Below are positions 6,833 through 13,242 of a DNA stretch of 17,817 nucleotides, piece by piece. The notes beneath the pieces were generated by a model, which ran no database searches, was not told the origin of the DNA, and saw nothing but the letters and a program-made list of their open reading frames with translations. Within the stretch, counting starts at the first letter, position 1; each line of letters begins with the position of its first letter. The stretch is taken from positions 1 through 17,817 of the forward strand of contig CAAFQT010000160.1 of NCBI GenBank assembly GCA_900765185.1, written 5' to 3'. The position numbers and the translations under genes were made by a program. Origin of the DNA: an uncultured Collinsella sp. GTDB taxonomy: Bacteria; Actinomycetota; Coriobacteriia; Coriobacteriales; Coriobacteriaceae.

Positions 6833-7261
6833 CTATTTCTTAGCGTGCTTGCCAGCACCCTTGCTGTCATCGGTGACCGAGATGAGCTGTCGGTCGGCCG
6901 CGCCATTGCGGCGTGCGCGGCGACGCTCCTCGGCATCGCCCGCGTCGGCGGCGGCGCGGTGAGCCTTGTTGACGTTAAAGACCTCGTCGTGCTTGCGCCA
7001 CGGGCCGACGGACTCGCCAAAACTCATCTTAAGGCCGGCGATAAAGCCGCCGAGCCAGCCGATCGGCGCAAACTGCACCAGCGGGAACAGCGAAAACACC
7101 CAGGTTAGCAGGACGACTGCCGCCGCACCTGCAAAATTGGCGATCCAGTAGTCGCGCTTGGTGATGACGCGCTTTTCGCACGCCCACTGGCCGCATAAAA
7201 AGCCGATGTAGATCGCAAAGAGAAAGAGCACCAGCGCAAGCACCACGAACGTCCAGCTCAT
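6833..7261 (-). CDS. Small membrane protein of unknown function
   Basis: A 142-residue protein not recognised by family. The ATG at 7261 is chosen over an upstream in-frame start at 7297 because GAGGAG lies 8 bases before it, just at the stop codon of the preceding gene. Hydrophobic segments lie at about 3-25 and 39-60, with a shorter one at 64-78 (PIGWLGGFIAGLKM). A basic loop (CEKRVITKRDYW, 28-39) separates the first two. The C-terminal 60 residues are soluble, charged and Ala/Arg-rich (AEERRRARRNGAADRQ), ending in a lysine tail. Being between a dehydrogenase and a solenoid protein in one operon, it could anchor them at the membrane. That is only an inference from position. Confidence 0.7.
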   Translation of the reverse strand: MSWTFVVLALVLFLFAIYIGFLCGQWACEKRVITKRDYWIANFAGAAAVVLLTWVFSLFPLVQFAPIGWLGGFIAGLKMSFGESVGPWRKHDEVFNVNKAHRAAADAGDAEERRRARRNGAADRQLISVTDDSKGAGKHAKK

Positions 7262-7266
7262 GGTCG

Positions 7267-8346
7267 CTACTCCTCGTGATGGTGGCCGCAGCAGCACTCG
7301 TGGCCGTCGTCATGGCCGTGGCCGCCGCAGCACTCGTGGTCCTCGCCATGGTGGTGGCCGCAACCGCACTCGTGGTCGTCGCCGTGCTCGCCGCAACCGC
7401 AGCCGTCCTCGTGGGCACCATGCTCCTCGGGACGATACTGCGACCAGTCCAGACCGGCGGCGATGGCGTCGGCCTCCTCCTTGTAGAGTACCGTGATGGC
7501 CTGGGTGCCCAGCTTGGCGCCACCGATGGCGTCGAGCATATCGTAGAGCGTAAAGGCCACGTCGGCACCGGGCAGCGCGAGCTCGCGATCGTCGGCGTAA
7601 GCGAGCGCCAGGCGCAGGTCCTTAATGAAGTGCTCGACCATAAAACCGGGCTTGTAGTCGCCGTCGAGCGCCTTGGGAGCCAGGCTCTCCATGGCGCCGG
7701 ACTTGCCGGTACCGCCCAGGATCATCTGGCGGGTCTTCTCCAGGTCAAGACCGCTCAGCTCGGCAAATGCCATGGCGTCTGCCATGCCGACCATGCAGGC
7801 GCCCAGCGACACCTGGTTGGCGAGTTTGGCAGCCTGGCCCTTGCCGGCGCCATCGAAGCAGCAGATGTTGGCCGCAAAGGTGGCAAGGATGTCGCGGACC
7901 GGCGCGATGTCGTTCTCGGTAGCACCCACGATAGCCGTGAGCGAACCGGCGATAGCGCCCGACTCGCCGCCGGTGACGGGGCAGTCAAACGCCATGCGGC
8001 CAGAAACCTGGGCGGCCTCGGCAATGTCACGGGCGAGCTCGGGCGAGCTCGTGGTGAGGTCGATCAAGACCGCGCCGGGCTTAGTGCACGCGAGCAGGCC
8101 GTCGCCCGCCAGGTAGAGCTCCTCGACCTCGGAGGGATAGCCCACCATGGTAAAGACGACATCGGCGTTCGCCACAGCATCTGCCGGCGTATCGGCCCAG
8201 ACGGCGCCGCGCTCAACGAGCGCTGCAGCCTTGGACTTGGTGCGGTTGTTGACCGTGACGGGATAGCCGGCGTCCAGAATGTGGCCGGCGATGGGGGCAC
8301 CCATAATTCCGGTGCCGATAAATGCGACAGAGAGCTTGTTTGCCAT
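7267..8346 (-). CDS. Beta-hydroxyacid dehydrogenase (HIBADH/tartronate-semialdehyde-reductase-like) with His/Cys-rich repeat tail
   Basis: A 359-residue NAD(P)-dependent oxidoreductase. Residues 1-300 form a complete enzyme: Rossmann motif VAFIGTGIMGAPIAGH (7-22), LIDLTTSSPE (94-103), the substrate motif DCPVTGGESGA (121-131) and the catalytic Lys174 in GKGQAAKLANQ. NNRT after the second strand (33-36) places Arg where NADP users have it, so NADP is likely. Family members usually end near residue 295-300. Here a further tail (about 305-359) holds 14 His and 9 Cys, with three 12-residue repeats (323-334, 335-346, 347-358), each with HEC at its third to fifth positions. Such a tail should bind Zn, Ni, Cu or Co. 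It is the first gene of the operon leading to icd, 5 bp before the membrane-protein gene. The substrate is not determinable. Confidence 0.88.
   Translation of the reverse strand: MANKLSVAFIGTGIMGAPIAGHILDAGYPVTVNNRTKSKAAALVERGAVWADTPADAVANADVVFTMVGYPSEVEELYLAGDGLLACTKPGAVLIDLTTSSPELARDIAEAAQVSGRMAFDCPVTGGESGAIAGSLTAIVGATENDIAPVRDILATFAANICCFDGAGKGQAAKLANQVSLGACMVGMADAMAFAELSGLDLEKTRQMILGGTGKSGAMESLAPKALDGDYKPGFMVEHFIKDLRLALAYADDRELALPGADVAFTLYDMLDAIGGAKLGTQAITVLYKEEADAIAAGLDWSQYRPEEHGAHEDGCGCGEHGDDHECGCGHHHGEDHECCGGHGHDDGHECCCGHHHEE
7273..7380 (-). repeat. Three in-frame 36-bp tandem repeats encoding a metal-binding tail
   Basis: Three 36-bp units encode 12-residue units of pattern (D/E)(D/G)HEC(G/C)(C/G)GHxH(G/D/E)(E/D). 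CACTCG on the plus strand recurs at 7295, 7331 and 7367, exactly 36 bp apart. A degenerate fourth unit (residues 311-322, with CGCG in the protein) precedes them. Tandem repeats of this kind can change copy number by slippage. Confidence 0.85.
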
Positions 8347-8371
8347 GAAACCTTTCCTTTTGGGTTGGGTG

Positions 8372-8400
8372 TTATTACCAGGTTGAATACTCGGTGCCAG
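8372..8400 (-). promoter_or_regulatory. Promoter candidate for the dehydrogenase-icd operon
   Basis: On the minus strand CTGGCA (8395-8400) and TAATAA (8372-8377) are 17 bp apart, and TGG precedes TAATAA as in an extended -10. It lies about 25 bp before the first ATG of the operon. Matches to consensus are moderate. The 98-bp gap to degV contains no clear terminator, so read-through from degV is possible. Confidence 0.35.
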
Positions 8401-8444
8401 CGTTTGGGCTGTGAGTCGAGGGCGATTACGGACGCAGCGCTTGC

Positions 8445-9398
8445 CTACTGACCGCGCACGCGGCGGGCGATACGGTCGGAAAGCGACGCCTTGTCGGCGC
8501 GGTTCTTACCCCAAAACGCGCAGGCCACCATGCCGGGGCCCACGTGCGAGCCGATGGTGGGACCCACGGAGCTGCGAATGATCGTAACGTCGGCGCAACC
8601 CTCCTCCTTGCGGATGGCGGCTTCGAGCCAGTCGCCGTCCTTCTCGGCATCGGCCGTCATGATGGCGATGGGCATGGTGCGATCGGGCACGTAGTTCTCG
8701 CGGAACGACTTGAGGATGGACTTGAGCGCCTTCTTGCGGCCGCGGTTGACGCCGATCAGCGACAGCGAGCCGGCAAGGTCGTAGGAAAGCTCGGGCTTGA
8801 CGTCGAGTTTTGCCGTGAGCTGCGCCGCCGCGGGCGGAATGCGGCCGCCAGCAGCCAGTGCGTCGAAGCTCTCGAGCGTAAAGTAGCCGTGAACGTAGGT
8901 CTTTGCCTCGTTTGCCCAATCGACCAGCTGCTTGGCGGTCAGTCCCGCCGAACGCTGGCGCACGGCCTCGAGCGCCAAGAGTGCGCCGGTCGCACAGGGC
9001 AGAGCGTTGTCGACCACGTAGAGCTCAAAGTTGGGATACTCGGCGCGCACGGCATCTGCCGCCTGGCACGCGGAGTTGTAGCTCGACGACAGTGCCGAGG
9101 TAAAGCACAGGTAGACCGTGGGCGTGCCCTCTTTGGCGCACTCGGTAAAGAACTCGATATAGCGACCGAGCGACACAGCCGAGGTGGACACGCGGGCACC
9201 AGCGCGCATGCGGTCGTAGAACTCCTTAGGGCTCATGCTCGACCAGATGTCGTCCGTGCGCTCCTCGCCATCGATAATGAAGGGGAAACCCAGGATATCG
9301 ACATCAAGGTTCGCGGCGACCTCGGGGCTAAAGTCGCAGCAGGTATCGACGACGATGCGGCAACGGTCCGAATGACCGGCGGATGCGGCCTTGTCCAT
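8445..9398 (-). CDS. DegV family fatty-acid-binding protein
   Basis: A 317-residue DegV/FakB-type protein. These bind a fatty acid and, in FakB proteins, present it to the kinase FakA for activation. Seen (numbering from the in-frame TTG one codon upstream): IVVDTCCDFSPE (16-27), the ligand-site VSTSAVSLGRYIEFF (71-85), SALSSSYNSAC (102-112), DNALPCATGALLALEA (131-146), LAAGGRIPP (182-190) and the C-terminal GPTIGSHVGPGMV (280-292). All are typical DegV blocks, and the length is slightly above the usual 280 because of a short N-terminal extension. ATG at 9398 is preferred over TTG at 9401 because AAGGAG lies 8 bases before it. It is monocistronic or leads into the dehydrogenase operon. No fakA is in the window, so a FakB role is inferred. 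Confidence 0.92.
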   Translation of the reverse strand: MDKAASAGHSDRCRIVVDTCCDFSPEVAANLDVDILGFPFIIDGEERTDDIWSSMSPKEFYDRMRAGARVSTSAVSLGRYIEFFTECAKEGTPTVYLCFTSALSSSYNSACQAADAVRAEYPNFELYVVDNALPCATGALLALEAVRQRSAGLTAKQLVDWANEAKTYVHGYFTLESFDALAAGGRIPPAAAQLTAKLDVKPELSYDLAGSLSLIGVNRGRKKALKSILKSFRENYVPDRTMPIAIMTADAEKDGDWLEAAIRKEEGCADVTIIRSSVGPTIGSHVGPGMVACAFWGKNRADKASLSDRIARRVRGQ

Positions 9399-9416
9399 CA
9401 AAGCGACTCCTTACGT

Positions 9417-9448
9417 AAAAAGGCGGCCACCCGCATGGGATGACCGCC
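9417..9448 (-). terminator. Intrinsic terminator of hpf
   Basis: On the minus strand GGCGG pairs with CCGCC, with further pairing inside (CCC/GGG), and the stem is followed directly by five T residues (plus-strand AAAAA at 9417-9421). It ends 19 bp before the degV start codon, so it separates hpf from degV. Confidence 0.88.
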
Positions 9449-9452
9449 GGCC

Positions 9453-9472
9453 GTTAACTCATGCAAGTTAAC
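9453..9472. repeat. Palindrome just past the hpf stop codon
   Basis: GTTAACT (9453-9459) and AGTTAAC (9466-9472) form a 7-bp perfect inverted repeat with a 6-nt loop, between the hpf stop and its terminator. It could protect the mRNA 3' end or bind a regulator of the degV promoter. Function unknown. Confidence 0.45.
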
Positions 9473-9477
9473 GTATT

Positions 9478-10062
9478 TTACTCGTCAAGTGTTTCGATGC
9501 GGGGCTTGATGATGCCATATCCACCATTCTTACGGTGATACACCACATTGATGAGGCCAGTCGTCGCGTTCTCGAACACGTAGAAGTCGTGGCCCAGCAG
9601 ATCGGTCTGCACCAGCGCCTGCTCCTCGGTCATCGGGGTGACGTCGATAACCTTCTCGCGGACGAGCAGATCGTCCTCCTCCTCGGGCAGCAGCAGGTCG
9701 GCCAGATCCTCGACGCGCTCGACCGGCGCAACATCCGCGGCGCTGGCCCCGCCCTGGCGGTTGTCCACGACCTTGGTCTTGAACTTGCGCAGCTGGCGGG
9801 TAACCTTATCGGCGGAGAGATCGATGGCGGCATACATATCTGCGCCGTGCTCGGCAACGCGGATCACCGAACCGCGGGCACGAACCGTGACCTCGACGAT
9901 TGCCGGGTTGGGGTTCGAGGGGTTCTTCTCATAACGAAGCACGACGTCGACTGTCATGGGCTCGATATCGAAAACCTTGAGCGCCTCGCCGATCTTCTCA
10001 TCCACATGCGCACGCAGAGCATCGGTTACCGTCGTCTTGCGTCCAGAAACCTTGATATCCAT
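9478..10062 (-). CDS. hpf: Ribosome hibernation promoting factor, long form
   Basis: A 194-residue long-form HPF, which binds the 30S decoding site and dimerises 70S ribosomes into inactive 100S particles in stationary phase. The N-terminal domain (1-100) starts MDIKVSGRKTTVTDALRAHVDEKI and contains the conserved VEVTVRARGSVIRV and DMYAAIDLSADKVTRQLRKFK blocks. An acidic linker (118-132, with LLLPEEEDD) leads to the C-terminal dimerisation domain (about 135-190), with MTEEQALVQTDLLGHDFYVFENATTGLINVVYHRKNGGYGIIKP split over 144-187. ATG at 10062 is chosen because GGAG lies 6 bases upstream and homologous proteins begin at MDIK; the frame is open for 20 more codons upstream. It is a single gene ending in its own terminator. 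Confidence 0.95.
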   Translation of the reverse strand: MDIKVSGRKTTVTDALRAHVDEKIGEALKVFDIEPMTVDVVLRYEKNPSNPNPAIVEVTVRARGSVIRVAEHGADMYAAIDLSADKVTRQLRKFKTKVVDNRQGGASAADVAPVERVEDLADLLLPEEEDDLLVREKVIDVTPMTEEQALVQTDLLGHDFYVFENATTGLINVVYHRKNGGYGIIKPRIETLDE

Positions 10063-10279
10063 ACGTGGCTCCAATCTGCCTCGGGGACTTACTGTACTCG
10101 CTATGTACCCATTGCCGTGCATTTAATCACGCGATTTCCCAAAGACCCGAATAACGACTGCTTGATACCGCATACCGAAGTCTCGCACTTTTCTGTGGCA
10201 AAGTGCGCTATGGGAGGGCAACGGCGACTTTGGTTTGGTACTTAAAAAATGTCTTTGACCTGCTGGTTTTACGGAAACG
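10063..10279. promoter_or_regulatory. Upstream region of hpf
   Basis: About 217 bp between hpf and the next terminator, with no convincing gene. It holds a hairpin of CGCACTTT (10184-10191) with AAAGTGCG (10200-10207), 8-bp arms around an 8-nt loop, with no U-run. It is more likely an operator or leader structure than a terminator. I found no clear -35/-10 pair. A structured RNA (for example of the raiA type, known near hpf and comFC genes) cannot be judged by eye. Confidence 0.4.
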
Positions 10280-10313
10280 AAAAAGCCGGGCTCCCCTGTT
10301 GGGAAAGCCCGGC
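10280..10313 (-). terminator. Intrinsic terminator of the lipoprotein gene
   Basis: GCCGGGCT (10285-10292) pairs with AGCCCGGC (10306-10313), with CCC/GGG inside, and on the minus strand is followed by TTTTT (plus-strand AAAAA at 10280-10284). It lies about 70 bp past the stop codon. Confidence 0.92.
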
Positions 10314-10336
10314 AATGCGTGTTGAAACCGTGAAGA

Positions 10337-10365
10337 GGCGTCTCTCCTAGCGCATAGGAGACGCC
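10337..10365 (-). repeat. GC-rich hairpin just past the lipoprotein stop
   Basis: GGCGTCTC(TC)CTA pairs with TAGGAGACGCC around a short loop, with a 2-nt bulge. There is no U-run. It sits between the stop codon (10380) and the terminator at 10280-10313, so the 3' end carries two stems. It may protect the mRNA from exonucleases. Confidence 0.45.
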
Positions 10366-10379
10366 ACCCCTAGCAATAA

Positions 10380-11390
10380 CTAGCTATTGAGCTTGTTAAT
10401 GTCGTCGTCGGTGATAGTGCCCTCCTGGCCGGACGATTTATCCTCGGAGGTTGCACCCTCGCTGCTCGAATCGGAGGATGCGGACTCGCTGGATCCGGTG
10501 TCGGTCGACTGCACGTCGGCGCCCGAGACCGTTTTGGTGGTGAGGTCATAGGGCATCGTACCGTACCAGACGGAGTGGACCGCCTCGAGCGTGCCATCGA
10601 CCGTGATACCGTCGAGGGCATCGCTCACGGCACGGCATAGCTCATCGTTGGCCGCGAGGCCCGCGACGCCGAGCGTCGAGGGTGTCTCGAGCGCGCCGAC
10701 GTAAGAGATCTGGCTCATCAGGCGCGCAAGGTAGCCGCCGGCCGTGGAATCGCAAATCACGTAGTCGATCTCGCCGGACTCGAGCGCCTCAAAGCACTCG
10801 TTGATGTTGGAGAAGGTCTTTTGGTTGGCCGTGATGCTCTGCTTGGCGAGCGCTTCCTGCGAGGCCGAGGACATCTGGATACCCAGAGTAGACGTGTTAA
10901 GGGTATCGGTGGAAACGCTCAGCGACCCACCATCGCTGGTTTTACCGAACACGGAAGCGGCATCGTACAGGCAGGTGCCGAGCGAGCTAACGTCCCCATC
11001 CGTGGAGTTGATCTCGCCGATAAAGATATCAGCCTTTTTGTCACCGAGCGCGGAACCTGCCGAGGACGCATCGACAAAGGCGACCTTAAGGCCCATGCGG
11101 CTTGCGAGGGCGCGGGCAGCGTCGACTGCATACCCCGTGAGCTCGCCGTCAGCGCCCTGCATGGCCTGCGGCGCATCGGAGGTATCGAGGGCAACCGTCA
11201 GGGTACCGGGGGTGACCAGGGCATCATCCGACACCGCGGGCGTGACGGTCTCGTACTCGATCTGGTCGATCGTGGGAGTCGTGAACGTAGACAGCGGGTT
11301 GAACGCGCATCCGCTCAGGCCCAAAACGGCGATGACCGCTGCGGTCCCAGCACCTAACCGAGCCGCGTGCATCAAGCTGTCCCTCACCAT
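10380..11390 (-). CDS. Orphan solute-binding lipoprotein (SBP family 3-like)
   Basis: A 336-residue exported lipoprotein. The signal peptide MVRDSLMHAARLGAGTAA continues to the lipobox LSGC, with Cys28 as the lipidated residue. Residues 60-270 resemble the amino-acid-type periplasmic binding fold: VTPGTLTVALDTSDAP, DGELTGYAVDAARALASRMGL (81-101), KKADIFIGEI and ALESGEIDYVICDSTAGGYLA. The C-terminus is a Ser/Thr/Glu-rich tail (SSESASSDSSSEG) ending DDDINKLNS. No permease or ATPase gene is adjacent, so it may be a transport orphan or a sensor. Two starts are equally spaced from AGGG sequences: ATG at 11390 (used) and ATG at 11372. The open frame runs upstream to 11771, but that part looks non-coding. 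The ligand is unknown. Confidence 0.78.
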   Translation of the reverse strand: MVRDSLMHAARLGAGTAAVIAVLGLSGCAFNPLSTFTTPTIDQIEYETVTPAVSDDALVTPGTLTVALDTSDAPQAMQGADGELTGYAVDAARALASRMGLKVAFVDASSAGSALGDKKADIFIGEINSTDGDVSSLGTCLYDAASVFGKTSDGGSLSVSTDTLNTSTLGIQMSSASQEALAKQSITANQKTFSNINECFEALESGEIDYVICDSTAGGYLARLMSQISYVGALETPSTLGVAGLAANDELCRAVSDALDGITVDGTLEAVHSVWYGTMPYDLTTKTVSGADVQSTDTGSSESASSDSSSEGATSEDKSSGQEGTITDDDINKLNS

Positions 11391-11721
11391 GTCCACTACC
11401 CTGCCTTCTGTGTCGTATACGATCCGTGCGTTGCACGAAATATCAGATTGTTCCCACCAGCTGACCTGGTATTTGACCCCACACTTGCGCACCGGGGTGT
11501 TTGCTCGGGAGGCCGCAGCCACCTTCACGACTGGCCCGCTCGCCCGCGAGGCGGTATTGCCCCAAAGAAAGTAGAACGGACGGTGCGGCTTACATCTAGG
11601 ACGCGCCATGATCGCGCCGCGCGCACGCGGTCGCTTACGTGGATCCCTTTGACCGCGTCTGTCTTGGACTAGGACGGGCATTTCGTCCGTCCGCAACCAC
11701 AGCCTGGTAGGAACGTAGCGC
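11391..11721 (-). promoter_or_regulatory. Long structured leader of the lipoprotein gene
   Basis: About 330 nt between the promoter candidate and the lipoprotein start. Paired arms seen: ACGCGGTC (11625-11632) with GACCGCGT (11651-11658), and GGACGG (11672-11677) with CCGTCC (11687-11692). A run of GCGC-rich sequence lies between 11600 and 11625. No RNase P, tmRNA or SRP RNA signature is visible. It could be a structured 5' leader or an unrecognised small RNA. Confidence 0.4.
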
Positions 11722-11750
11722 ATTATAGCTAAGTTCAAGCTAAAGTTTAA
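11722..11750 (-). promoter_or_regulatory. Promoter candidate for the lipoprotein gene
   Basis: On the minus strand a perfect TATAAT (11722-11727) lies 17 bp from TTAAAC (11745-11750, 3/6 to consensus). An inverted repeat TAGCT/AGCTA (11726-11742) overlaps the -10 and spacer and may be an operator. Transcription would start near 11715. Confidence 0.5.
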
Positions 11751-11822
11751 GGTTAGGGGCGTCATTCGCATCGCGAGTACAGATTTCGCAGGTCGGAGTG
11801 GGCTATTCGTGCCCCTGTGAAG

Positions 11823-11851
11823 CCCGGAGCTCCCCTACGGTGAGTTCCGGG
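11823..11851. repeat. GC-rich hairpin flanking the repeat island
   Basis: CCCGGAGCTC (11823-11832) pairs with GAGTTCCGGG (11842-11851) around a 9-nt loop. As plus-strand RNA the one mismatch is a G-U pair; as minus-strand RNA it is A-C. No U-run follows on either strand. It may be a remnant terminator for the comFC operon or part of a plus-strand RNA. Confidence 0.4.
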
Positions 11852-11872
11852 ACACCCTTCTTAGAGTGCCGT

Positions 11873-11918
11873 GGCCAAAAAATGGCAAATATGAGTACTG
11901 TCACCAATTTAGTAACAG
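11873..11918 (+). repeat. Left copy of a 46-bp inverted repeat
   Basis: It matches the reverse complement of 12042-12087 at 42 of 46 positions (differences at arm positions 9, 33, 36 and 38). Inside it CTGTCAC and GTAACAG flank a 7-bp spacer. Extended to 11930 the element folds on itself, since GCATTTTTGGCC at its right end pairs with its GGCCAAAAAATG start. The layout is like a REP/BIME or the core of a recombination site. Confidence 0.85.
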
Positions 11919-12041
11919 GCATTTTTGGCCTCTCGGACAGATTTTGCGCTCAGTGTCGCCAACCTGATGCTTAGTTATTCTACATTTGTTTATTATCTTC
12001 TTACTTTATGACGCCTCCGAGTCCTAAATTCCTTGATTTTG
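11919..12041. other. AT-rich spacer between the inverted repeats
   Basis: A 123-bp stretch without any credible gene, far more A/T-rich than its neighbours (for example TTATTCTACATTTGTTTATTATC). The right end is followed by the stop end of the nuclease-like gene at 12123. Apart from the repeat arms I see nothing decisive in it. Confidence 0.6.
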
Positions 12042-12087
12042 CTGTTACTGATTTAGTGACAGTACTCATATTTGCCATATTTTGGCC
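12042..12087 (-). repeat. Right copy of the 46-bp inverted repeat
   Basis: The mate of 11873-11918 in opposite orientation. CTGTTAC (12042-12048) and GTGACAG (12056-12062) flank a 7-bp spacer, and the arm ends in TTTTGGCC. It lies 35 bp past the stop codon of the nuclease-like gene and could also act as that operon's 3' end structure. No target-site duplication is evident at the outer ends. Confidence 0.85.
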
Positions 12088-12122
12088 AGGGCATATGATT
12101 AACCCCCTATTTTCGACGTGAA

Positions 12123-13232
12123 TTAGACCGGCTTAAGCCCAAAACACGCCCGCAGCGTGTTAAGCAACGCCTCTTGCTTCTTCCTGCGGGCATCGACACG
12201 ATTCCGGTACCGCTTTCGCATACGCTGGTGGATGCGCCATGCGAGCGCTTCCATCGCTTCCATGTCACAGAGCATTTCGTTGTTGACCGTCGCGACCTCG
12301 ATTCCCATAGTAATCAAGCCCGTGTTGCGCTTTTCATCATGGATACGTCCCCTCCGAGAGGAATGGCCCAGCTCACCGTTGTATTCCAGGTCAAACCGGG
12401 CTGCCTCTTGATACGCATCGCAAACTGCATGAGGCATCCCCGAGATTGCCTGCGCACGGTCATCGAACTCGACCTTGTAGTCGGTCTTAAAAGGTCCGCA
12501 GGCAAACCCGCCATAGGAAAACGGAAGCGAAAACAGGGCGAGCATGATGCACTCCATGGGCGAGAGCAGGTTTTCCGAAAGATAGGGACACAGACGCTGC
12601 AGCTGTTTGGCCACATTCCCCTTGCATGCCGCAAGGTAATCCTCCAGGCGATCGGGCGTCAGCGCCGGCTCGACTTCAAAGTAGCCCACGTCTGCTGGCT
12701 GGTCCTTGTCCTTTGCAAGTTTATTCGTAACAGGCGAGGTGTAGGGAGGCAGATACTTCCCGCGGTCGCTCAGTGAAATCTTAGAGCACAGCTCCTGGGC
12801 CAGGGCAAACGCCTGGATGCAGCCGACCTCGCGCGCAACGGCAACACAAAGGGCCTCGGGAGATAGGCTGTACGCCCCCGGCTCCACTTCCAGAATCGAG
12901 CCGGCGGGCAACCCGGAACACACGGACCAGCCTACGCCAGGCATGCGGCGGCGCTGCGCCGCAGATCCCACCAGCAAGCACAGATCTTCTTGTACCTCGC
13001 CGCTCTTGGCTCCAATTCGCACCAAGTCGGGAAGATAGATATCCTCGGTCGAGGGCGACGACGTGCGCAGCACACGGCGCTCTTCATCGGGATTAAGGTC
13101 CTTCCAGCTGATATAGCCCATCTGCCGGCGCTCGGCGCGCATCATGCGCAGCGCTGAAGCACCTGTTAGGATTACGGAAGCCGCCAGCTGTTCGCCTGTC
13201 GGCTCGTTGCGTCGCTCAATCTTCACTGCCAC
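12123..13232 (-). CDS. Coriobacterial protein with Vsr/DUF559-like nuclease pattern
   Basis: A 369-residue protein. The GTG start at 13232 is chosen because it lies just after the comFC stop with AGGGG a few bases upstream; an in-frame extension to 13598 would overlap all of comFC's end. The middle carries GAYSLSPEALCVAVARE and FALAQELCSKISL (119-153), then SPMECIMLALFSLPFSYGGFACGP (224-247). The C-terminal region has Asp272 (VCDAYQ), then FDLEYNGELGH (280-290) with Glu283 and His290, then HDEKRNTGLITMGIEVATV (298-316) with Asp299 and Arg302. This D...ExxG...H...D..R...L...G order matches Vsr/DUF559-type PD-(D/E)xK endonuclease-fold proteins, some of which carry AbiEi-like N-termini. The N-terminal half resembles lineage-specific proteins I recall from Coriobacteriia. 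Nuclease activity is inference. Confidence 0.75.
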   Translation of the reverse strand: MAVKIERRNEPTGEQLAASVILTGASALRMMRAERRQMGYISWKDLNPDEERRVLRTSSPSTEDIYLPDLVRIGAKSGEVQEDLCLLVGSAAQRRRMPGVGWSVCSGLPAGSILEVEPGAYSLSPEALCVAVAREVGCIQAFALAQELCSKISLSDRGKYLPPYTSPVTNKLAKDKDQPADVGYFEVEPALTPDRLEDYLAACKGNVAKQLQRLCPYLSENLLSPMECIMLALFSLPFSYGGFACGPFKTDYKVEFDDRAQAISGMPHAVCDAYQEAARFDLEYNGELGHSSRRGRIHDEKRNTGLITMGIEVATVNNEMLCDMEAMEALAWRIHQRMRKRYRNRVDARRKKQEALLNTLRACFGLKPV

Positions 13233-13242
13233 AAAACCACCC

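Noticed and set aside
7273..7400. 36-bp periodic repeats suggesting a CRISPR array
   Set aside because: The repeats are contiguous without spacers, in frame, and encode a His/Cys tail continuous with an enzyme.
7276..8451. A 391-codon plus-strand open frame, rich in Val, Ala and Leu
   Set aside because: It mirrors the GC-rich dehydrogenase gene on the minus strand, has repetitive composition and no family motif. The minus-strand reading is a clear enzyme.
11391..11771. In-frame N-terminal extension of the lipoprotein by 127 codons
   Set aside because: It would place the signal peptide and lipobox in the middle of the protein, and the extension is Arg-rich with no pattern.
11391..11872. RNase P RNA, tmRNA or SRP RNA in the gene-free stretch
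   Set aside because: None of the conserved core motifs of these RNAs could be found on either strand by eye.
11873..12087. Insertion sequence with terminal inverted repeats
   Set aside because: The 123-bp interior has no transposase and no target-site duplication is visible, so a full IS is excluded. A small non-autonomous element remains possible.
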